Shown one piece after another: positions 59,462 to 64,000 of a stretch of 64,000 nt of DNA (position 1 is the first letter of the stretch; each line of letters starts with the position of its first letter). The stretch is from Streptomyces sp. S3(2020). Its GTDB lineage: Bacteria; Actinomycetota; Actinomycetes; Streptomycetales; Streptomycetaceae. The stretch is taken from assembly GCF_013044505.1 (NCBI RefSeq), contig NZ_JABERD010000005.1, positions 59,708-123,707 of the forward strand, given 5' to 3'. The notes below the pieces were generated by a model. The model did no database searches, had not been told where the DNA came from, and was given only the letters and a program-made list of their open reading frames with translations. The position numbers and the translations under genes were made by a program.

Positions 59462-61564
59462 GTGGGCATGGAGTTCGAACCGGTGGGCGTCGAGTTCGAA
59501 CCGGTGCGCGTCGAGTTCGGGCTGCTGGGACCGGTCGCCGCGTGGGACCCCGACGGCACGCCCCTTCCGCTCGGCGCGCCCCGCCACCGCGAGGTCCTCG
59601 GACGGCTTCTGATCGCCCGGGGCCGGGTGGTGCCCGTCGGCCAGCTCGTGGCCGACCTGTGGGAGGACGAACCCCCGGCCGGCGCGATCGGCGCGGTCCG
59701 TACGTTCGTCGCGGCGCTACGCCGGGCTCTGGAACCCGCACGTCCTGCCCGCCGCCCGTCCCGGCTGCTGGTCACCGACGGCCCCGGCTACGCCCTGCGC
59801 GCCCGACGCGACGTGGTCGACGCCTGGCGGTTCGAGGACACCGCCGCACGGGCCGCCGAAGCCGCGCCCCATGCGGCGGTCGCCCTGTGGGACGAGGCGC
59901 TCGCCCGGTGGCGCGGGCCGGTCCTCGCCGACTTCGCCGAAGTGGCGTGGGCCGCCGCCGAACAGGCCCGGCTGGAGGCTTTGCGCCTGGACGCCGTCGA
60001 GCGGCGCGCCGACGCCCTGGTGACCACCGGTGCCGCCCGGGACGCCGTCGCCGACCTGCGCGCCCACGTCGCCGCGCACCCCGGCCGGGAGGACGGCTGG
60101 GTGCTGCTGGCGACCGCGCTGGACCGGTCCGGGCGGCGGGGCGAGGCCCTGGACACGCTGCGGCACGCCCGCCAGGCGCTCGTCGGCGCCTACGGCCCCG
60201 GTGGCGGAACCGCTCTGGCACGCACCGAGGCCCGCATTCTCAGCGACCGAGCCGGTTCCGCGACCGAGTCGGCCGGAGCGGCGGGCGGCATCTGGGACCG
60301 CACGGCCGCCGCATGGGACCGCTCGGTGCCCGCCCGGTCCCGTGCCCGGCTGCACGCCACGGCCGGCCTGCTGCGCGACCTCGCGGTGACCGGCGCCGAC
60401 GGCCTGGAAGAGGCACGCGAGCATCGCCGGGACCTGGTCGCGGCGGCCGAGACGACGGGCGACGACGAGTTGGCGGCCAGGATCATCGGTTCCTACGACG
60501 TCCCTGCCGTGTGGACGCGCGCCGACGTCCCCGAGGACGCCGGCGAACTGGCGCGGACCGCCGCCCGCGCCGCCGCCCGGCTCGGTCCGGACGGACCGCC
60601 CGCCCTGCGGGCCCGTCTGCTGTCGGTCGTCGCGGTCGAGTCACGCGGTGACGCCGCCGCCGACACGGCACTCCCCCGGGTGGCCGAACCTCCCATGGCC
60701 GAACCGTGGCGGCTGCGCGCGCACCGTGCCGCCGAGGAGGCCGTCCGCCTCGCCCGCCGCCTCCAGGACCCCGCGCTCCTCGCGTTCGCCCTCAACGGCG
60801 CCTTCATGCAGTCCTTCGCGACCTGCGGGTCGGCCGCCCGCCGAGACGCCCTCGGCACCGAACTGACCCGGCTGGCCGGCGACCACCAGCTGCCCGGACA
60901 CGAGGTCCTGGGCCGCCTGATCCGCCTCCAAGCGCTCGCCGGACTCGGCGATCTCGCGGCGGCGGACACGGAAGCCGAGGAGATCGACCGGCTCGCCCAT
61001 CGCCACGAGCGGCCGCTCGCGACCGTGTTCACCGCCTGGTACCGGGCTCTGCGCACCTGCGAGAGCGACGGCTGGTCGGCCGCGCGCGCCGACTACACCC
61101 GGGTCCTGGCGGAGACCGCCGACTGCGGCATGCCCGGCCTCACCGGAGGAGCCGCCGTCCTTGTCGCGCTGGTGCCGGTGATGCGGGGTGACGCCCTGCC
61201 CGGCCCGGACGACTTCGCGCACCTGGACCCGGGCCCGTACCGGCCCTGGCTCGACCCGCTGCTCCTGGCCGCGTCGGGCGCCACCGAACAGGCCCGCCGG
61301 GCGCTCGCCGAGGTCCCCCGCCCACCGCACGACCTCCTCCAGGAAGCCCTGTGGTGCGTCCTCATCCGGGCCGCCGCGTCCGTGGGGCATCAGCCGGTGC
61401 TGCGCCGCGCCCGCGCCGAACTGGCCGCCGCCGAAGCGGAGTCCGCCGCCGGGAGCGGCCTCATCTCCTTCGGCCCGGTCACCCGGCATCTGCGGGCCGC
61501 CGACGCGGCCCTCGCCGCCACGCACGCCCCTTCCTCCACGGCATCGGCCCGACGACGCGTATGA
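59462..61564 (+). CDS. SARP/AfsR-type regulator with BTAD domain
   Basis: A 700-residue regulator. An OmpR-like winged helix (about 15-95, VEFGLLGPVAAW...LPLGAPRHREVLGRLL) and the bacterial transcriptional activation domain (about 100-250) are followed by a ~440-residue TPR-like C-terminal part. The NB-ARC ATPase of AfsR-type proteins is missing. GTG 59462 has GAAGGGA 7 bp upstream; the family start corresponds to the third copy of a heptad repeat. SARPs activate secondary-metabolite or catabolic genes. It may control the divergent hydrolase. Confidence 0.87.
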   Translation: MGMEFEPVGVEFEPVRVEFGLLGPVAAWDPDGTPLPLGAPRHREVLGRLLIARGRVVPVGQLVADLWEDEPPAGAIGAVRTFVAALRRALEPARPARRPSRLLVTDGPGYALRARRDVVDAWRFEDTAARAAEAAPHAAVALWDEALARWRGPVLADFAEVAWAAAEQARLEALRLDAVERRADALVTTGAARDAVADLRAHVAAHPGREDGWVLLATALDRSGRRGEALDTLRHARQALVGAYGPGGGTALARTEARILSDRAGSATESAGAAGGIWDRTAAAWDRSVPARSRARLHATAGLLRDLAVTGADGLEEAREHRRDLVAAAETTGDDELAARIIGSYDVPAVWTRADVPEDAGELARTAARAAARLGPDGPPALRARLLSVVAVESRGDAAADTALPRVAEPPMAEPWRLRAHRAAEEAVRLARRLQDPALLAFALNGAFMQSFATCGSAARRDALGTELTRLAGDHQLPGHEVLGRLIRLQALAGLGDLAAADTEAEEIDRLAHRHERPLATVFTAWYRALRTCESDGWSAARADYTRVLAETADCGMPGLTGGAAVLVALVPVMRGDALPGPDDFAHLDPGPYRPWLDPLLLAASGATEQARRALAEVPRPPHDLLQEALWCVLIRAAASVGHQPVLRRARAELAAAEAESAAGSGLISFGPVTRHLRAADAALAATHAPSSTASARRRV
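59471..59512 (+). repeat. Two 21-bp in-frame repeats at the SARP start
   Basis: GAGTTCGAACCGGTG plus six more bases is repeated at 59471-59491 and 59492-59512, differing at one position, with a third partial copy from 59513. It encodes VEFEPV(G/R) heptads in front of the normal SARP N-terminus. Confidence 0.85.
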
Positions 61565-61650
61565 GCAGCGGCGAACGAGCCCACCGCCACCAGCCCCTGG
61601 TCCCCCGTGCCTGTCTACGACTTCGGCTGTCCTGACCCGGCGGACACGGC

Positions 61651-62178
61651 CTAGCAGGTCCGGTAGTTGTATCCGGCAGCTCGGTCATCGCCCCAGTAGT
61701 CGGGGAAGTGGTAGTAGCCGTTGCTGTCGCGGCTGAGGTAGAAGTAGTGCGAGATCCCTTGGTAGTAGCTCACGGTGTTGCCACTCTGCCAGCCGTCGGA
61801 GTTGTACAGGTTTCGGCCCGCTGCCGTCCAGGTGATCCGCCCGGCCGACCCGTCGGGAGTGGCGCTGGTGTACCGCGACTGCCACAGCCTCGTCGCGGCA
61901 GCGGTCACGGTCCCGAAGTCGCCGTCGACCTCGCCGGCTTCGAGAATGCCGTCGGCCCACAGAACCTTCTGCCACAGGCAGGTCGCGTTCGACGTGGTGT
62001 TGTGGCTCTGGTCCACGATGCCTTCGTTGTTCCAGTCGTCGATGAACGGCCCGCCACCATAGACGTACGCCAGGCCGCTGTAGGTGCCGCTGGCCGACGC
62101 GGGGCCGGCGCTCAGGGCGAGTACTCCGGCGGTCAGGGCCGCGACAACGCCGGCGGTCGCCTTGGCTCTCTTCGTCAT
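61651..62178 (-). CDS. Secreted peptidoglycan-binding-like protein
   Basis: A 175-residue exported protein. The signal peptide (about 1-28, VVAALTAGVLALSAGPASAS) precedes a PG_binding_1-like module: CLWQKVLWADGILEAGEVDGDFGTVTAAATRLWQSRY...GRITWTAAG. It ends in an aromatic tail (YYQGISHYFYL, YYHFPDYW, GYNYRTC). Two Cys, one in the module and one at the C-terminus, may pair. GGGAGG upstream of ATG 62178 supports the start over the longer frame to 62325. It probably binds cell wall or shields it. Confidence 0.85.
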   Translation of the reverse strand: MTKRAKATAGVVAALTAGVLALSAGPASASGTYSGLAYVYGGGPFIDDWNNEGIVDQSHNTTSNATCLWQKVLWADGILEAGEVDGDFGTVTAAATRLWQSRYTSATPDGSAGRITWTAAGRNLYNSDGWQSGNTVSYYQGISHYFYLSRDSNGYYHFPDYWGDDRAAGYNYRTC

Positions 62179-62323
62179 CACGCGATGTCCTCCCGTTGGC
62201 GCGGCCGAACACTTGGTTGAGCCTTGGCACCTTCTTGGCCTGGCCGAACCTTGGCAGGGCCCCGGCATCGGCGCCACACTCTTGCGCCTCAGCGCAAACG
62301 TGAAGCTCTTCGGGGGGAATCGC

Positions 62324-63373
62324 ATGCTCCGTATTCACTTCACGGAGGTCGACCTCGCGCGCGTCCGCGTCGCCGCGGAGCCGGACCCGATGTGGGAAGT
62401 GCTGTCGACGCTCCATCGGTTGCAGTCGCGCGGTGGCCGCTGGCAGTTCGCCGCCTGGCATCGCACGGTCCGGGCCGACCTCGACGCGGCCGGTCTGGCG
62501 AGACCCGTGCGCAAGGTGCTGTTCCCGCTGTACGCCCTCGGGCCGTACCTGCCCGACTTCCTGACGCCGCAGGAGTCCGAGGGCGGGATCACGGCGGCCC
62601 TCGACGGCATGCTCCGTATGCCCCGACGTGACATCCGCGCCGAGTTGCGGCTCCTGAGTCGCGTCTCCCCGGTGCCTTCCTGGGCACTGCGGCTGGATCA
62701 GGGGCCCGAACGGCGGGAGTTCACCGAGCTGATCCGCCGGTACCACGCGGTGGCCGTCGCTCCTTTCACGGACCGTGTGGCCGGCGGGATCGTCGCGCAC
62801 CGCGCCCTCCTCGCCCGCGCGCTGCTGACGGGGGGTGTCGAGGGGTTGCTGTCGAGCCTGGGTCCTCGATTCCACTGGCGACGGCCGGTCCTCGAAGTGG
62901 ACTACCGCACGGACCGCGATCTCCATCTGCGCGGACGTGGCATACGGATCGTGCCGACGTACTTCTCGTGGGGAACGCCTGTCGCCCTGGCTGACCCCGC
63001 CCTGCCGCCCGTGCTCTCGTACCCGCTCAACCATCCGGCGGAGCCCGAGGAACCGCTTCCCGCGGAACACGTGCCGCTGGGCGCGCTGCTCGGAGGTACG
63101 CGCGCGCGAGTCCTGCGGTGCGTCGCGGACGGGCTGACCACGGGAGAGCTCGCCCAGGTCGTGGGGGTCTCGCCGTCCGCCGCCAGCCGGCACGCCTCGG
63201 TGCTCCGCGACGCCGGGCTGACAACCAGTCGGCAGATCGGCCCGACGGTCCTGCACACGCTGACCCCGCTCGGGGCCACGCTGCTTCGGCAGGCACGGGG
63301 TGTGGGGCGCGCGACCGGTGCCACCCCTCAGGCCCTGGCCGGGCATGACGGGTACGGAAGAGCACGATCGTGA
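62324..63373 (+). CDS. ArsR-like winged-helix regulator with DUF5937-type N-terminus
   Basis: A 349-residue regulator. A ~250-residue N-terminal domain (MLRIHFTEVDLARVRVAAEPDPMWEVL..., with DFLTPQESEG) resembles the DUF5937 module. A C-terminal ArsR-like helix-turn-helix follows (about 265-330, GGTRARVLRCVADGLTTGELAQVVGVSPSAASRHASVLRDAGL). No metal-binding CxC is visible in the recognition helix. ATG 62324 follows GGGGGGA. Divergent from the secreted protein gene. Confidence 0.85.
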   Translation: MLRIHFTEVDLARVRVAAEPDPMWEVLSTLHRLQSRGGRWQFAAWHRTVRADLDAAGLARPVRKVLFPLYALGPYLPDFLTPQESEGGITAALDGMLRMPRRDIRAELRLLSRVSPVPSWALRLDQGPERREFTELIRRYHAVAVAPFTDRVAGGIVAHRALLARALLTGGVEGLLSSLGPRFHWRRPVLEVDYRTDRDLHLRGRGIRIVPTYFSWGTPVALADPALPPVLSYPLNHPAEPEEPLPAEHVPLGALLGGTRARVLRCVADGLTTGELAQVVGVSPSAASRHASVLRDAGLTTSRQIGPTVLHTLTPLGATLLRQARGVGRATGATPQALAGHDGYGRARS

Positions 63374-63488
63374 CCGCCGCGACGACTGCACCGCCTCCGG
63401 CCCTGGTGATTCCGGCGTCGGCGGCTGCCACGGTTGGAGGACGGCGAGACACCCCAGGTGACGCGTCCCGCCAAGGCCGGCCTGTGAC

Positions 63489-63899
63489 TCACGCGGGCGC
63501 GGCGTGGAGTTCGCGTACCAGCTGCGGGGTGAGCAGTTCGCCGGCGCGGTCGGCGAGGACGGCCATTTCGTAGCCGACCAGGCCGACGTCACACCCCTCG
63601 GCGGCCAGGACGCCGAGGCAGCTGCCGTCGCGGATGCGGCCCACCAGGAGGAAACCGCCGAGCATTTCGATCATGACGAGCTTCATGCCGCGGAAACCGT
63701 GTGTCGACGCCACGTTCTGGGCGAGGCTGGTGATGCCGGAGACGACGGCGGCGAGATGGTCGGCGCGATCTCGGCCGAGGGTGTCCGAGGCGGCCATGAG
63801 GAGGCCGTCGGAGGAGACGGCGACGGCGTCGGTGACACCGTCGGTGGTGCGTGCGAACTCCGAGATGAGCCAGCCGAAACTCTGGACGGCGGTGGTCAC
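63489..63899 (-). CDS. cvnB: Roadblock/LC7 conservon protein CvnB
   Basis: A 136-residue roadblock/LC7-domain protein of the conservon (cvn) type. It has the family pattern: GWLISEFARTTDGVTDAVAVSSDGLLMAASDTL, then VASGI-like LAAVVSGITSLAQNVA and a C-terminal GYEMAVLADRAGELLTP. CvnB proteins modulate the GTPase CvnD together with the sensor CvnA. GTG 63899 has AAGGAG upstream and overlaps the CvnA stop (GTGA). No CvnC or CvnD gene follows within the window. Confidence 0.9.
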   Translation of the reverse strand: MTTAVQSFGWLISEFARTTDGVTDAVAVSSDGLLMAASDTLGRDRADHLAAVVSGITSLAQNVASTHGFRGMKLVMIEMLGGFLLVGRIRDGSCLGVLAAEGCDVGLVGYEMAVLADRAGELLTPQLVRELHAAPA

Positions 63900-64000
63900 G
63901 ATGACGCTCCTTGTGTGGTTCGGGCCTCGGCACGGGCGACGCCTGCTCTGAAGCCGTTGAGCAGGGAGGAGACGGCTGGCCGGGCGGGCGGGGGTGAGGC
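63896..64000 (-). CDS. cvnA: C-terminal end of conservon sensor CvnA (partial)
   Basis: The last 34 residues of a protein whose frame is open to the window edge. The end (AVSSLLNGFRAGVARAEARTTQGASS) is the typical tail of CvnA-type histidine-kinase-like sensors, and its stop overlaps the CvnB start by GTGA. The catalytic part lies outside the window. Confidence 0.7.
   Translation of the reverse strand, partial: ASPPPARPAVSSLLNGFRAGVARAEARTTQGASS

Overview
The window is very GC-rich actinobacterial DNA that reads like Streptomyces or a close relative. The evidence is strong G/C bias at third codon positions, frequent GTG starts, and families typical of that genus: SARP/AfsR regulator, conservon proteins, XRE-DUF5753 plus DUF397 plus RsbW-like module, DUF574 methyltransferase, snapalysin, kinases fused to solute-binding domains, and many NarL-type two-component systems. 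I saw no rRNA, intact tRNA, transposase, integrase or CRISPR array. The sequence looks like a chromosome arm or accessory part of the genome, rich in regulation and catabolism.

Layout. 1-3.3 kb: two tandem Ser/Thr kinase/solute-binding fusions, the first cut by the window edge. 3.3-8.4 kb: a hypothetical protein, a NarL two-component pair and an MMPL exporter. 8.6-22.2 kb: a glycan-use locus with GH3, GH2, a six-hairpin glycosidase-like enzyme and GH43, two MFS transporters and two LacI regulators. Repeated palindromes sit at its promoters. 22.3-27.6 kb: a kinase with an N-terminal GAP1-N2-like domain, a tiny CxGCxHPGT-repeat protein ended by a perfect 21-bp hairpin, and a divergent histidine kinase/regulator pair sharing a 22-bp promoter. 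27.9-30.9 kb: a probable two-component flavin monooxygenase with a medium-chain dehydrogenase. 30.9-34.0 kb: an orphan Imm1-like protein, a PIG-L deacetylase, a tRNA-like remnant, a DIP1984-family protein and a secreted protein.

34.2-38.5 kb: an IclR regulator and an ornithine-cyclodeaminase-like enzyme, divergent from an amidohydrolase and an M19-like dipeptidase, with an IclR-type dyad between. 38.7-43.6 kb: snapalysin, a VOC protein, a third two-component pair, a DUF308 membrane protein and a DUF574 methyltransferase. 43.6-46.0 kb: a WhiJ-like regulatory module with a 26-bp dyad. 46.1-49.5 kb: a fourth two-component pair and a DUF418-type membrane protein. 49.8-57.7 kb: a minus-strand, probably iron-responsive operon (FecE-like ATPase, lipoprotein, fused double FecCD permease, C39-like peptidase, DUF4246 oxygenase-like protein) with an upstream AraC regulator. 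57.9-64.0 kb: a broken FetB gene, a dehalogenase-like alpha/beta hydrolase, a SARP regulator with a duplicated N-terminus, a secreted peptidoglycan-binding-like protein, an ArsR-like regulator, and the end of a conservon with only CvnA and CvnB visible.

How the genes work together. The glycan locus looks self-contained: MFS import of short glycans, cytoplasmic cleavage by several exo-glycosidases, and induction through two LacI repressors. The 49.8-56.6 kb operon couples ferric-siderophore-type uptake to a putative 2OG-Fe(II) enzyme and a cysteine peptidase-like protein, which suggests a product-specific iron or peptide pathway. All functions are inferred from sequence by eye; no database search was run.
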